Shown in pieces: positions 24,681-36,706 of a DNA stretch of 64,000 nt. Source of the stretch: Rhabdophis nuchalis (taxonomy: Eukaryota > Chordata > Lepidosauria > Squamata > Natricidae); the NCBI GenBank assembly GCA_039707465.1, contig CM077646.1:80810715-80874714 (forward strand), read 5' to 3'. The number at the start of each line of letters is the position of its first letter. Positions within the stretch are counted from its first letter, which is position 1. A model generated the notes under the pieces. It was not told the DNA's origin. It ran no database searches and saw only the letters and a list, made by a program, of their open reading frames with translations. The position numbers and the translations under genes were made by a program.

Positions 24681-27600
24681 AAAAATAAATCAGAATACAT
24701 AATTTGTATATTCCTATTGGAGGTATTGGGAGAGGAAGAGAAAGAGGAACGGCTCTGGGAACTTGTATTAAAGAAACTGGCCAATACCACTATGTTGAGT
24801 TTTAATATGAAGTGAAATGAAGTGAAATAGTATGGTATAACCCCATACTAAGTTCTGCATTTCTGTTTAGCATGTGTCAAATATATCTTTAGGATACCTC
24901 TGTTTTTATAATCAAGTACAAAACCAAAAACATTGAATCTGTGTTCATATGATCTGCTTAACTAGGTCAATGAAAGCACTTGTGTCAGAAGGAGCTGGAG
25001 TACAAAACAGCCCAAAGGCATTTGGAGTTAAAATAACTTTCCCAGATTCCTCTGTGCTATGCAAATAGAAACAAAAAAAATTAAGAAATTAAGATATTAT
25101 CCAGCAGCCAACTTATTTACAGTTCTGTAGTTGCCCTGCAAACACTATAGTTATTTTTTTAAAATGAGGCCACAACCTTACAAAGGCTTTCCCCTCTCAG
25201 AGATAAACTAAAACAATATCCAATGTTTTTATGTCCTATTGTGAGGAGGTCTTCGAATCAGATGCCAGGATATTCAAATTCCTGCAAGAAATTGACTTGT
25301 GACACTTAGCACACTGTGTGTCTCTAAATTGATCTGCTGTTACCATATATGGTAGGTAAAAGTCAGCCATAATGAATGTTACCAACCAGATTGCTTTAGT
25401 ACACAGTGGTGAAGGCTGCCATGTTGATTTTTTGTCTTAGGCAGCAAAAAACCTTTTGTTCCAGCATTGATAGACTGATGAAGCATATTTTAACTGTTTT
25501 TATTGCCATCAATAATATTTGAATTGTTTAGTTTTGGCCATGCTCAAATCTGATTGAACTCAGCATGGTGTGCCAATACATTTATGTTATAACTCAACTT
25601 TATTCCTGGATTCTCTGTGGTTTCTCCGACTTTTTAATAGATTTCAACAGCCTTCAGTTCTCTGAAGATCTGTACTTTCAGGCAACTTAAACTGGCATTA
25701 TACTGTGTAACCCTAGATGTTAGAAATCTAATCTAGTTGGAGAAGTGACCAAAACAGTTTTATTATTTATTTATGCCGTGGTTTCACAAATTGTTTCTTA
25801 ATGTAGAAGCAAAAGCAGCAAGAGACTGGTAAAACCAGTATTGTGGCAAGAGTTATTGTCACAATATTTAGTGATGTTCTCTATGATATGAAATTTTTGC
25901 TCATTTTACTGCTTGTCGTCCTCTTTTGCACTTCCAGAATACAAGGGTCAGTATTTATGCTGACACAAGACTGTTATAATTTTTAGCAATTACTTCGTGA
26001 AACTAAACTGCACATAATGTATTATTGGTGTTGGTGACAATTAATGTTGCTGAAGTTGCTGTGATTCAAACAAGAATAGGATAATGTATGCAGATGTAAT
26101 ATGTTAGGCATCTTGATGAAGTGGCATTCTTAAGAAAACTGGCTTTTAAATAGTTGGTAAGTATGGAAGTACCTTGTTTACTATATTTTTTTATAGTAAC
26201 ATGACAAGGATCTTTCTTAAATCTAAAAAATTATATTCTGTATGTTTTAATGGTAAATAATGATCCTGTTTTAATAGATAAATTTTCCAATATTTTATTG
26301 TTTATATTTGGAATTGTGAAACTAACCTTTGTTTTGGCCTTACTTCCAAAGCAAACTGAAATTTTTACTAGATATATCTTTTACAGACTTTATTCCCTTA
26401 AATATTTTTTATTTTCTTGCTTTTTACAAATTTGGGAAATTTAGAATGTATTTCTCTCTTGGCATTCTTAATAGGAATGTTTCAATATGCTTAATTTTTT
26501 ATTTCATTATATGTTCTGAAAATGTATGTATCATGGATTATTGAATCAAAATAGTTTTTAATTAATTACAGTATGGTCTAATCCTTCAAAAATTCTGACA
26601 TGCGGTTGCACCTTTAAATGATGTATTTTATTCTGTCATGGGGTCACTCTGTGATGCTTTTATTTGCAGTTTGATCATCTTAGAAACTATCTACATTTTT
26701 TAAAGAACATGTTTCTATAATTAATGAAAAAGCATGAATGCTTTCAGGTATTCTATATATATTTTGATATGAAAATGAACTAGGAGGCAGTGTATGAGAA
26801 GCAAATTATATTCTCAAACTCAAAATTCACACTGACATCCTAAAAGTATATATTATAGAAGACATCTGTTTAAAAAAAATTAGTTGAATAAATGTATAAA
26901 GAATTTCTTTTGTATATTATCCAAAGACCTCCAGACTCTCTTTTGTTAAGAAACTTTAGTTTCATGCAGAAGTCTTTAATTATTTACCATCTTTTAGTAC
27001 ATATACTTTAATATATAAAGTAAATTTCATACCTAAATTAGTTTTTCAATATCTAGACACCCGTTCTTATGAATATTACTCTGATAGTTATAAAGTTAAT
27101 ATAAACTAATATGGCAACATATCAGTATGCTATAATTGTATACTTTAAATATTAATTTTACCATTTCTGAGGCCATATGTACAGTATATATGTATGATTA
27201 TTTTAACATGAATAAGTTTAAAATATAAAGCAGTTTATCACCGCAATCTTTCTTAAAGGAACACATCTTACCATTTCAAGCAGCATTAAGAATGTTCTTA
27301 AGTTGATTTGTATTCTAATAATTATAAATAATTTGCCTCAAGGTATTAGAATATTCAAAGGTTTGCACAAATAATGCTTGCTTTTCCAGTGAATTATATA
27401 TCAGGGAATTTTGTGATGACATGCATTTTAAACCAATTCATTTCAGCTTTTGGAACACCTTGTACAATTATTTTTATAACACTTTGATTTGTGTGTAGCT
27501 CTTGAAAATGAAAATGAGCAAAACACATGACACAATCTCAAAGATAGCTTAAGGGTTTTTTTTTTTTCTTGATAGTATGGGTTTCCCTTTCTTTGGAGCA

Positions 27601-29102
27601 CAGATCTTGCTAATAAAACAATTTGGACAACAAACACAGTCCAGACATGGGTCAGGTAAAAAGTTCAAATCCCAGATGGTCTCTATCTGCATATAACCTA
27701 TCTACCAGATGAGTCCCCATCATTATGTATTTTTCCCAGTGTTAAGCCAATTTGTTACAGTAGTCAAATATTTATGAGTCTTAAAACTCTCACTAGGATA
27801 AATTCAGTCTTGCTGAATACCATTTGGATAGATTTTCATGTATATGTGAAACTAAATTGTAAGTATTCCCTTAAAGTCTTTTTTGAAGGACCGCATTAAT
27901 AAATAAGCATTCATAGCACAAAGCCTAGTGTTATGTAACATTATGGAAAATCAGATAAATTAAATTGTATTTAATTAAATTAAAGCCAACCTTCTTATTC
28001 TATTTATAACATTTACTAAAAAGAGATGTGGACATATTTTGTATGTAGAATCAGTTGGATGTGTGTGAGGTGCAAAACTGTTCTCAGTTTATCTCCCTGT
28101 TAGACAATTACGGTACTTCCTATAGCTTTCTTTCAATCAGTGTGAGTAAGCCTGGAGAGAAAGGGCACATCGTGCAAGCTTTAGTCTTTCCATATTTTAA
28201 TGGGAAATACAGTTATACTTATATTGCCATAATATGTTTAACATTAATGATTTAAGGTCATTACAGCTTAATTATTTAATATAATACTAATTATATTTGG
28301 TAAAAACCCAATTTATACAAAAAGTGCTTAGTGTTAATTGAGATATTTGTACTACTCCAATGCACTAGGCGTTCAAAAAAGTACTATTGTAAAACAATAC
28401 AATGCATTTAAGTTTCTGACATCTTCTATAGTCTCCTCAGTAAGAAGCATCTTTAAAAGAAAGCTCCACCAAAATGAAAGGATGCTTAGGAATTGGGTGA
28501 AATTGAAATTTAATCCTGCTGAAGCAATGTTGTGATCTGCCTCTAGGCAGTTTGATTTTAAATATTCATTATGCAGTATCTGATTACAGAGTTTTCATCA
28601 TGCAAGCTATATTAAGCTACTCAAGGACAGAACCTTTTCTCTAGTAAGTACCCTTATTCATTTTATTAGCTATTTTTAAGTTAAAGTATAAGCTGAACAA
28701 GTCTCAACAAGTTATTTTTCCCCATCCGTATTTCATTTCATTTCATTTTTTATGAAAGTACTATTTCAAAGAAGCCTGAATAATTCCCAAAGTGCTAAAC
28801 TCTGGAAGTTAATTAAAAGTAATCTCCTAAATTAATTTTAGAAGCAATATTAATTGAAAATAAAGACAACCCTTTTTTATCAGTGTTATTTTAGGCTGTA
28901 CATTTATCCCTGTGTACAAGAGACAAATGCTCAGTAAAATGAATAAAGATTTCTCCAGGTCACATTCCATTCCAGGCGAGCACATAGAGACAACCATATA
29001 GGGGTGTTTAGGGCAACAGCAAGGAAGCCATTAGCTAATTACCTTCTTACCAGTTTTGGATTTCTTTAAAGGTTCTGAATAGGACTTTTAATTTGTGGTG
29101 CC
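24681..29102. other. Long AT-rich stretch, nothing recognised
   Basis: About 4.4 kb without coding potential. Contains a poly-T run near 27560 and otherwise ordinary AT-rich sequence. Probably intergenic or intronic. Confidence 0.45.
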
Positions 29103-29220
29103 TGTGGAGATTCCCAATCATTTAGGTCATAGTTGTCCCAAAAGTGCTTTTTCTAAAAGGCAAATGGACTTTTTTGAAAGAAAGAAAATCCAGTTGCCTT
29201 TTGGAAAAAGCATTTTAATT
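29103..29220. repeat. Foldback (palindromic) repeat
   Basis: The arms caaaagtgctttttctaaaa (from 29139) and ccttttggaaaaagcatttt (from 29197) are inverted copies around an A/G-rich loop near 29165-29190. The left flank 'gattcccaatcatttaggtc' is the inverse of the right flank of the copy at 61735-61860. The full element is thus a palindrome of about 115 bp. It has no coding capacity and resembles a MITE (miniature inverted-repeat element). Confidence 0.65.
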
Positions 29221-30150
29221 TGTAGATTTTCTTTCCTAATCTCAGTATTTTAAGAGAACTATTCTTGCGAAGCAATACTTACGTGCTAAAATAGTACATT
29301 TATACAGGTAGAATAAAGGGAATAAAGAGAAATAAAGGGGAAATTGCCATGTGAACATCTTGATATGACAAATACACACTATAACTAGTTTAAAGAAAGG
29401 AAGAATAGTTTTGTGTAGAGAAAATGCATAAAAATATATCAGGTACATGAAAAATGCTATAGTATTTATTTCCTAATTTCCAGTGGTATATTGTTTGAAA
29501 TTCTTAAACATCATATGCAAGATTACTTGTAGCTCTGGCATATAAAATACAAGCATCTGTTGAGAAAAGCCCTTACTCTGAATCTCATTTGGCATTTCTT
29601 CTGACTTCAATTTATCTTATTTATTCTATCATAGGTTTTAGAGTGTACAAGTAGTATTAACAATTTTCTCTTTTCCTTCACCTTTCTGTATCATGTCTAT
29701 AAGCATTTCTATGAGAAAACTGATGATATTCACCTTTGAAGTTGCAAAATTCCCTTCTATTTCAAGATCTGCCAAAATTCAGGCATGAGTGTTTCCGAGA
29801 AACATAATTACACTGCTATTCAGTGTAACCTTAAGCTATTGTGAACAAGTTACTGATTGTGTAACTCACAGACATTACATTTTGATGTCACATATATTTA
29901 TTTAAAAGCATAGATGTAGCTTTTACATCATTTCCCAGTCTGGTCTATTATCCTGCAATTTTCTTGTGATCTGCTATCCAAGCCCTACCCTGCTCATTCC
30001 TAAGCAGCTTGGGGCCTCAGCAAAATACCCTTTATAGTCATTGTATCCTATGTTTTAAATGTGAACATCATGACTATTCTGAAGTGATTTGTTGCACCAT
30101 ATTAAAGCATCGCACCAGGACTTTCATCTTTGGGATATAAGCTATCTCAT
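29221..30150. other. AT-rich sequence, nothing recognised
   Basis: No gene or repeat identified. Confidence 0.4.
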
Positions 30151-30182
30151 ATATATATATATACATACATACATACATATAT
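30150..30182. repeat. (AT)n(ACAT)n microsatellite
   Basis: A pure AT dinucleotide run passes into CATA tetranucleotides and back to AT. Confidence 0.9.
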
Positions 30183-30423
30183 GTAAAGAAATTAAATAAA
30201 GATATGTGTAGAAGAAAACAAGTGATCTTTTCAATTACATAAAATAAAAATAAAAAATTCTCTTTTTGTTAAGCTTTTTCTAGCATCACAGTATAACAAA
30301 TGTATTATTAAGTGCTTTAATACCAATATTTATTGTATATGTATCATTGAGTAAATTACTAAAATTGTCTATACTTATGATGAATATACTGTATATGAGT
30401 ATAATAATAATGAAGGTTGGAAT

Positions 30424-30493
30424 ATGTGTGTGTGTGTGTTAGGTTTTGAGCTGATAAATAAATAAATAAATAAATATACTTGTGACACAAGTA

Positions 30494-30536
<43 letters not shown>

Positions 30537-30566
30537 GGTTTTATATATATATATATATCTTCATTA
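30424..30566. repeat. Compound microsatellite cluster
   Basis: In order: (TG)n, TTAGGTTTT, (AATA)n, a spacer with TTGTGACACAAG, a second longer (TG)n, a second TTAGGTTTT, then (TA)n. The '(TG)n-TTAGGTTTT' module occurs twice, suggesting a local duplication followed by expansion. Confidence 0.9.
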
Positions 30567-30828
30567 TTATATTCTTTCTTTTTTCCTTTTTTTTCTGGTA
30601 CTTTTTCTTTTTTTATATTCCTTTTTCTTTTAGGTTTCCTTTGTATTACTATTGTAATCAAAATCCTTAATAAAAATTACATCGGTAAAAGAAGCAAATG
30701 GACTGAGATTGACTACAAGAGCTGAAGAACTGGGGGGAAAGGAAAGAGTTAGAGAGCTAAGAAATAGCTAATATAAGAAAACATGTTAAAAACATGGGCA
30801 TAGGAAGACAGGCGTAGAGAAATGAATA
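30567..30828. other. T-rich then unassigned sequence
   Basis: A pyrimidine-rich stretch follows the (TA)n run, then there is unassigned sequence up to the L2 tail. No gene. Confidence 0.4.
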
Positions 30829-31472
30829 GATTTTATTTATTTATTTATTTATATTAAATTTATATCCTGCCCTTCTCCAGAAGGACCCAGGACGGCGCAC
30901 AGGAATTAAAAACATACAAATATAACAATATAAAATTTAAAAAAATATTAAACTCCCAACCTGTGCTAAAATCAATTAAAATCCCCAATTTAAAACTGTC
31001 TAAAAGCAGTCACAGCGGAAGGTTACGCTAGGCCGGCTTGATGGAAAAGGTGTGTCTTTAGACACTGGCGGAAGAGGCGGAGGTCAGAGATGGTGTGTAG
31101 TTCAAGGGGTAGGTCGCTCCAAAGGGTAGGGCCCACCACAGAGAAGGCCCTTCCCCTGGGTGTCGCCAACTGGCATTGCCTGGCCGACGGCACCCTGAGA
31201 AGGCCCTCTCTGTGGGAGCGGATCGGGCGAAGGGATGTATGGGGCAGAAGACGGTCTCGCATATAACTAGGTCCCGAGCCATGGAGCGCTTTAAAGATGG
31301 TCGTCAAGACCTTGAAGCGCACCCGAAAGGCCACAGGTAGCCAGTGCAGCTCGCGCAGGAGCGGTGTTATGCGGGAGTATCTGGAGGCTCCCGTAATCAC
31401 CCGCGCGGCTGCATTCTGGACTAGCTGTAGCTTTCGAGTGCACCTCAAGGGAAGCCCCATGTAGAGAGCAGA
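30829..31472 (-). mobile_element. L2-type LINE, 5'-truncated 3' fragment
   Basis: An open minus-strand frame ending at 31023 carries the L2 C-terminus: LRCTRKLQLVQNAAARV, then TPLLRELHWLPVAFRVRFKV, then RPIRSHREGLLRVPSA, then GPTLWSDLP. This parallels the last 150 or so residues of the intact copy at 49559-52828. The 3' UTR runs to a (TTTA)n tail at 30829-30855. Homology ends at about 31470. The RT catalytic core is absent, so it is inactive. It is less decayed than the 4545 copy but clearly more diverged than the 39695 copy. Confidence 0.9.
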
Positions 31473-31514
31473 ATAGATTAGTAGAAATAGATGTAAACTT
31501 ATAGTAATAGAATA

Positions 31515-31860
31515 AGATGAGAGCCACATCAGTGTAGTGGTTAAGGCAGTGGTAGCCAACAGCTTTCATGGTGGGCAGTAGGGATTTTGTCCAATACTGA
31601 AGCACTTTCCTTTTTTAAACTTAATTGATTTCCCTACTATATAAAGCACCATTACTGTGGAACCAGTGGGCGGTTAGAAAATTTTACTACTAACAGAGAT
31701 ACAAAAGTGGGCGGTAAGTATAAAAATGTTGACTACCCCTGGCTTAAGGCATCAGACTAGCAACCAGGAAACTGTGAATTCTAGCTCCATTTTAAGCGCA
31801 AAGCCACCTAGGTGACCTTCAGTTAGTTGTTAAAATTTAGCTGAGAATCTAAAGGTCAAA
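31515..31860 (+). mobile_element. tRNA-derived SINE split by a hAT-like element
   Basis: The head 'cagtgtagtggttaagg' (A-box-like) ends at 31546 and continues at 31750 with 'catcagactagcaaccagg' and a B-box-like 'gtgaattctagctcc'. It then reads into 'ctaggtgacctt', the usual body of squamate tRNA-type SINEs. Removing 31547-31749 restores a continuous SINE. The 3' end is decayed and its boundary is approximate. Confidence 0.7.
31539..31749. mobile_element. hAT-like MITE inside the SINE, with TSD
   Basis: A 195-bp element at 31547-31741 begins cagtggtagccaaca. Its end, read inverted, is caggggtagtcaaca, so the 15-bp terminal repeats differ at two positions. The flanks ggttaagg and gcttaagg form an 8-bp TSD (7 of 8). 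No coding sequence. It inserted after the SINE was in place. Confidence 0.8.
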
Positions 31861-32009
31861 ATATAAATACTAAGGTTCCAAAGTATCTAGAACTTCTGAA
31901 GAATTCAGCTTTTAATTCTGCTTCTGCATATGGTTAGAAAATATTAACTTGAGGAGGATGGCTTGGAAGAAGTAAACTAGAGATTTCTTGCACTATAAAA
32001 TTTTTCTAT
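31861..32009. other. Unassigned short spacer
   Basis: Sequence between the SINE and the next L2 copy. Nothing recognised. Confidence 0.35.
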
Positions 32010-33085
32010 GGAACTCCCTAGGAATATTTGACCTTATGGTGGCCTTTGATAACAATATATGGTATATATCCTTGAACCTTACATTATGAGATGCCAGAGG
32101 ATTTGATATTTTCTCTGTTCCTGTTTAATGACTTTATGAAGCCACTGGGTGAGGTCATCTATAGATATATATCCCTATTCCTGATAAAATAAGCAAAGTT
32201 GTGACATCCTTTACTTAGTGCTTGGAGGTTGTGAGAATTTGGGTAGGGAATTAACAGGCTTTAGTTCAATGTGTCAGTACTCAGTGGATTTGGCTTTGGG
32301 ATTTTCCAGGATCTGAACATTTACTATCTTTAGCTTTGAATGAGATGATACTGCCCCAGACCATAATCTAGGGGTTCCTTCAAGATTTACAACTGATTGA
32401 TGTTCAGGTGGCAGGTGTAGTTAGGAGAGCCTTTGCACAACTTTGGGTTCTATGCCTATTGTGCCTATGAGGCCTACGCTCAGTCACCCAGGCCCTGGTC
32501 ACCTCCCACATGGATTACTGTAATGCAGTTTTCATGGGGCTTCCGTTGAAGAGTATATGGAAGCTTCAGCTGTAACAAAATGTGGCAATGGGCAGTTTTA
32601 TGCATGCACCTAGATCAACATACATTACACCTCTTTTCCATAAGCTTCATTGTTTCGAGGCTCATTTCAAGATGCTGATAATGACCTGTGAAGCCATAAA
32701 TATCATTGAGCTGGATTATTTGAAGTACTGCCTCTCACCAATCGCATCTCCCCATCCCACCACATATCCAGCAATAAGGATGTGCTGTGGGTCCAGTCTA
32801 TAAAGGAATGTTATCTGATTGGCTTCAGGATAAACTTTTCTGTCACAGCATTCACTCTTTTATTACTCCTAAAGTCTAAACTTGCTGGTGTTCTGGAAAG
32901 ACCTCTAAATAATCGATTTACCACCATGAGAACCAGTCATGTTTGCATGCCTCATATATTACATGACTTTTTAAAATGGTTCTTGTTTTTAAATGTTTTA
33001 ATAGATTTTGTTATTTTTTTGATAGTTTGTTGTTATAATGTTTTTATGCTTTTAACTTCATACACCGCTTAAGTCACCTAAGTGA
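32010..33085 (+). mobile_element. Decayed L2-type LINE, RT core to 3' end
   Basis: Broken plus-strand frames follow the intact L2: 'FNDFMKPLGEVI' near 32125 for FNAYMKPLGEII, a 'caccc-ggccctggtcacctcccacatggattactgtaa' block near 32490 for the VTHALVTSRLDYCN region, and a 'catggggcttcc' block near 32534 for YMGLP. The 3' end near 33055-33085 keeps a worn 'cgcttaagtcacctaag' block. Many stops and indels mark an old, dead copy, and the active-site block is not preserved. Confidence 0.75.
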
Positions 33086-33097
33086 GCTGAGCATCTA

Positions 33098-33864
33098 CAG
33101 TATATCCGTGATGGCGAACCTATGACATGCGTGCCACAGGTGGTACACGGAGCCATTTGTCAGGGCATGTGAGGCTTGCCCTGTCAGCTGACCAGCTAAC
33201 TTCATCCTTCTTTTGAGGCCATTTTTCGCCCTCTGGAGGCGTCAGGAGCTTTCCTGAAGCCTCCAGAGTGCGAAAAACCGGCCCTACAGGCAAACAGGAA
33301 GTTCAGGAACAGACTTCCAGTTTGCTCATAGAGCTAGTTGTAGCCCTCCGGAGCATTCAGGAGCCCTCAGGAGGCTTCCCTGAAGGCTTCAGGGGGCTAA
33401 ACCAAGCCCTAAGAGCAACCCAGAAGTCACTTCTGGTTTACTCGTAGTGTCATTTTTTTGCCCTCTGGAGCCTTCAGGGAAGCCTCCTGAGGGCTCCTGA
33501 ATGCTCTGATGTCTAAAGCCAACCCTAGGAGCAACCCGGAAGTCCGTTCCTGAACTTCTGATTTGCTCGTAAGGCCAGTTTCTCATGCTCTGGAGGCTTC
33601 AGGGAAGCTCCTGAAGCCTCTGGAGGGCCTCTGGGGGGAGTGGGCGAGGCTGTTTTTGCCCTCCACAGGCTCCTTGAAAGCCCCTGAAGCCTGGAGAGGG
33701 TGAAAAAACAATGCCAAAAGCAGGGGGCACTGGTTGCGTGTGCATGCGCATGGGTGTGTTCACACATAGTATTATGGGTGTGACATGTCCATGCACAACC
33801 CCCCTGTGCTCCTCCCGCTTTTGGCATGCGAGCCACAAAAGTTTCACTATCACTGGCCTATATA
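33098..33864. mobile_element. hAT-like element with internal tandem repeats
   Basis: Termini ccgtgatggcgaacctatg (33106) and, read inverted, ccagtgatagtgaaac (ending near 33856) match the family of the 19332-19567 element. TSD-length flanks cagtatat and gcctatat agree at 5 of 8 positions, so the TSD is worn. The interior consists of about four units of roughly 110-130 bp, each with a 'ccctctggag...ttcagg...' palindromic part and a 'gcaacccggaagt...tttgctcgta' part. No transposase. Confidence 0.7.
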
Positions 33865-34261
33865 AATCTACTAAATAAATCTATAAGGAGGAGAGGAGAA
33901 ACCCTACACATTTAAAAATGACATTACAGTGGTGACACTCTTTAAATAAATTACAAGACGTTCTTGCAGAGAACACCCTGACAGCAATATACGTTTGACT
34001 CAGGAATTTTTATCTTAATGAATCTTGTTAGCAAGACTTTCCTGCTGGAAAGCTGTTATGGTATAATAATCTTTTGATCCACAAAGATGAAATTCTACAT
34101 TGTTTTTACTCTTAAAAGAAATTTGTTCTTTTCCCAGTATAGTGTGCCATTTGATTTGTAGACAATGATTTTACACACATGCTGTTTTCCATTCAGAGAC
34201 CTAAACCTAAGAATATAGCACAAATGTACTAATGAAACTAAGAGCAATTAAACCAAAAATA
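33865..34261. other. AT-rich sequence, nothing recognised
   Basis: No gene or repeat identified. Confidence 0.4.
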
Positions 34262-34365
34262 ACAACACAATACAATATCAGAGTTGGAAGGGACCTTGGA
34301 GGTCTTCTAGTCCAACCCCCTGCCTAGGCAGGAAGCCCTATACTGTTTCAGACAAATTGCATATA
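34262..34365 (-). mobile_element. CR1 LINE 3' tip
   Basis: An 'acaatacaata' tail followed by 'cagagttggaagggacctt' and 'ctagtccaaccccctgcc' is the CR1 3' terminus, as at 42205-42275. Only about 100 bp remain. Confidence 0.9.
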
Positions 34366-34781
34366 AATAACATTGTTTACAAAACTATTATATTGGTTTA
34401 TCTTGTAAATATAAAATTTTGCTACTTAGTTAATTCACTTTGGTGGCAACTTAAGCCAGTCTATTTAAGAAAGTTGCTATCCACTTAGCATTGAGTTAAA
34501 ATGGAATGCTCAAGAAATTAGTGAAGAACAGCTAGGTAAAACATGTTAGCATCAGGGCAGTTATCTATACCAACAAACATTGATGTTTAACTGTCTTTCA
34601 AATCCTTTATTTGTTCAGCAGTGTGGTGGGGAAGGAAACTATTATGATGTATATCATTTAAGATGTTACTTGAAGGCTATTTTACCTGGCCTGAAAAAAT
34701 CTAGATGACCATTAGGTAGCATGAAGCGTTTGAGTACTAGATACTGAATCTCTCTGTTGCCATCTACTATTCAGATAAGGT
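34366..34781. other. AT-rich sequence, nothing recognised
   Basis: No gene or repeat identified. Confidence 0.4.
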
Positions 34782-34905
34782 ATAGCAATAGCAATAGTAC
34801 TTGGACTTATAAACCACTTCAAAGTGTTTTACAGCCTTGTCTAAGCGGTTTACAGAATCAACATATTGCCCCCAACAATCTGTAATCCCTAACTACTTCC
34901 TAATT
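34782..34905 (-). mobile_element. SINE 3' fragment with (ATTGCT)n-type tail
   Basis: Starts with tagcaatagcaatag, the complement of a (CTATTG)n tail. 'acttataaaccacttcaaag', then 'ctaagcggtttacagaatc' and 'atattgcccccaacaatctg' follow. This is the 3' half of a tRNA-headed SINE that I know from snake sequences. The promoter head is missing. Confidence 0.6.
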
Positions 34906-35829
34906 ACCAGGAACTTTTGAATTCAAAGGAAGTCACAGTGGTTCAGAACATGCATGGTTATTTAGCATCTTTCAGCAACTTCTTAGACCAAAAACATATA
35001 GATCAATTCTATTTTTACTTTAAAATATGCATTTCTACAAAGCAGAATGTTTTCAGTCTAATTTGCCCATTGGGTTATCATTTTAGAGAAATCCCCTTAC
35101 CTAAATAGAAAAACAAGAAGTCCAGAGATGGATAGAAAAGCAGTGGATATTTGACTTCCTGCTGATTTCCAAAATGACCTTCCTTGTGAGAAGCATTTTA
35201 ACTTAATTTTGTCAAATTTCCCCACTCATTCCAGCGGGTCCCCAGGGATCACTTCCCTACATGGAGGAAGAAGGTTTCCCCATCAACCATTGTGCACACA
35301 TAGCCCAGTGCCAATCCTACCTCGCCAGCAAGCATCTGAGTCACTCCCTCATTCTTCCCTCCCTCCCTACCAACTGGACCCTGGCCTCCACTTTTATCAG
35401 GCTATCCTCCAGTCATGGAATGATGTTAAAGTCAGTTGGATATCTTGACTACTGCTCTCAGAAATCTGCATTAGAAAACTTTGAGATAAAATTGAAAAGC
35501 ATGCCACCTGAGAACAAAAAATAATAATAATAGAGATCCCAATAGCTGTGCTTCATCTTACTCAGTGGTTGAGATAAATGAGACCTATTTGATTTGGTTC
35601 ACTTTTATATCCCGAAAGAGTTGTTCGTCTCCCAGGGAAGGCCATAATATTATAAAATGCTTTGCTTTAGTTGGAGTTTTGATCAAAACTCTCAATGAAA
35701 TGACACCTCATTTTAAATAATGGAGCAAAATGCCTGCTCTTCTTTAATTACAGTTCCTCCTCTCGTTCGTGTCAGAAGCACCATTTAAGTTTCTTCTGGT
35801 ATGAAAGGATTAGCCAGTGAAATCATTGT
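34906..35829. other. Unassigned sequence with a GC-richer patch
   Basis: No gene recognised. 35205-35420 is richer in C and G than its surroundings and holds two overlapping short open frames, without similarity to anything I know. It could be an unidentified old repeat. Confidence 0.35.
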
Positions 35830-35985
35830 TGCTCGGGGCATGCTTGTGGAGGCTGCTTTCATGTCCCCATCAAGGAGCTGGAGTAAACTCACCCTACCAT
35901 GAAGCAGCATTCAGGTCTTGAATGCAGGCTTGCTAACCTCCAACCCAGTGTCCTAACCACACTCTTTCTTTAATTGGAATGATAA
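35830..35985 (-). repeat. Possible tRNA-derived SINE head
   Basis: On the minus strand a 'tgtggttaggacactgggtt' start, then 'gcattcaagacctgaatgct' with a B-box-like part, recall the head of a tRNA-derived SINE. The match is imperfect. Confidence 0.35.
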
Positions 35986-36639
35986 AATGTGATGCCACAG
36001 CAAGCTGGATCATGGCCAATCCACACTGAACTATAGAATGCTAGTTTTCTATGATCATATTTATAGACATTTGCACAGATGAGGTCTTCTTGAGGTTTAA
36101 TCAGTGAGATTCAAAGAGAATCTTATATCTGCATTATGTCTGAATAGTGACATATTTCTAGTTAATCAGAAGATGCCTATAAAACTATTTTAAATACTAC
36201 ACTAGAACCATCTTTTGTACTTTTAAAATTAACTACCTGGCCTATTTAAAAAATAGTGGTATGAACTATAGAGCACAACATTTGGATAAATGTTAGTTTA
36301 TTTAATTTTTCTGTTTAAGTTAGTGTCTTTCTTTAGCATAATTTGTGTTACTTTGTTATTAAAGAAAAGTACTGGTTGTAGTGTTTACCAAATTGAGTTT
36401 TATAAACAAGGGCAAGAAATAAATATGTGAAACTTGCTAGATAGGAGAGTGTTACAGATTTGTTTTGATGCTGCAATTTTAGTGTGTTTCACATTGTCAA
36501 AGTATTTGAGTCTACCTTGTGGAAGAAAGGTCTTCTCCTCCAGCACTTGCAGGATGGATGACTTAGGGATTGCCCACAATAAACATAAAGTGTGTAAGCT
36601 GGAAGGCCTCCACTGCACAACAAAAGGACCTTAGGTGGA
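35986..36639. other. AT-rich sequence, nothing recognised
   Basis: No gene or repeat identified. Confidence 0.4.
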
Positions 36640-36706
36640 TTCTCCCGCCGCTGCAATTACCAATTCATCCGGATCGAACCGGGAGCAAGCCACCTCTGCC
36701 TTAGTT
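36640..36706. repeat. Fragment of short hAT-like family
   Basis: Ends with 'gaaccgggagcaagccacct' then 'ctgccttag', the right-end pattern of the complete element at 37480-37659. The left terminus is worn or missing. Confidence 0.5.

Noticed and set aside
30359..30725. Short frames of Cys-Val, Tyr-Ile or Thr-His repeats
   Set aside because: Translations of TG and TA microsatellites.
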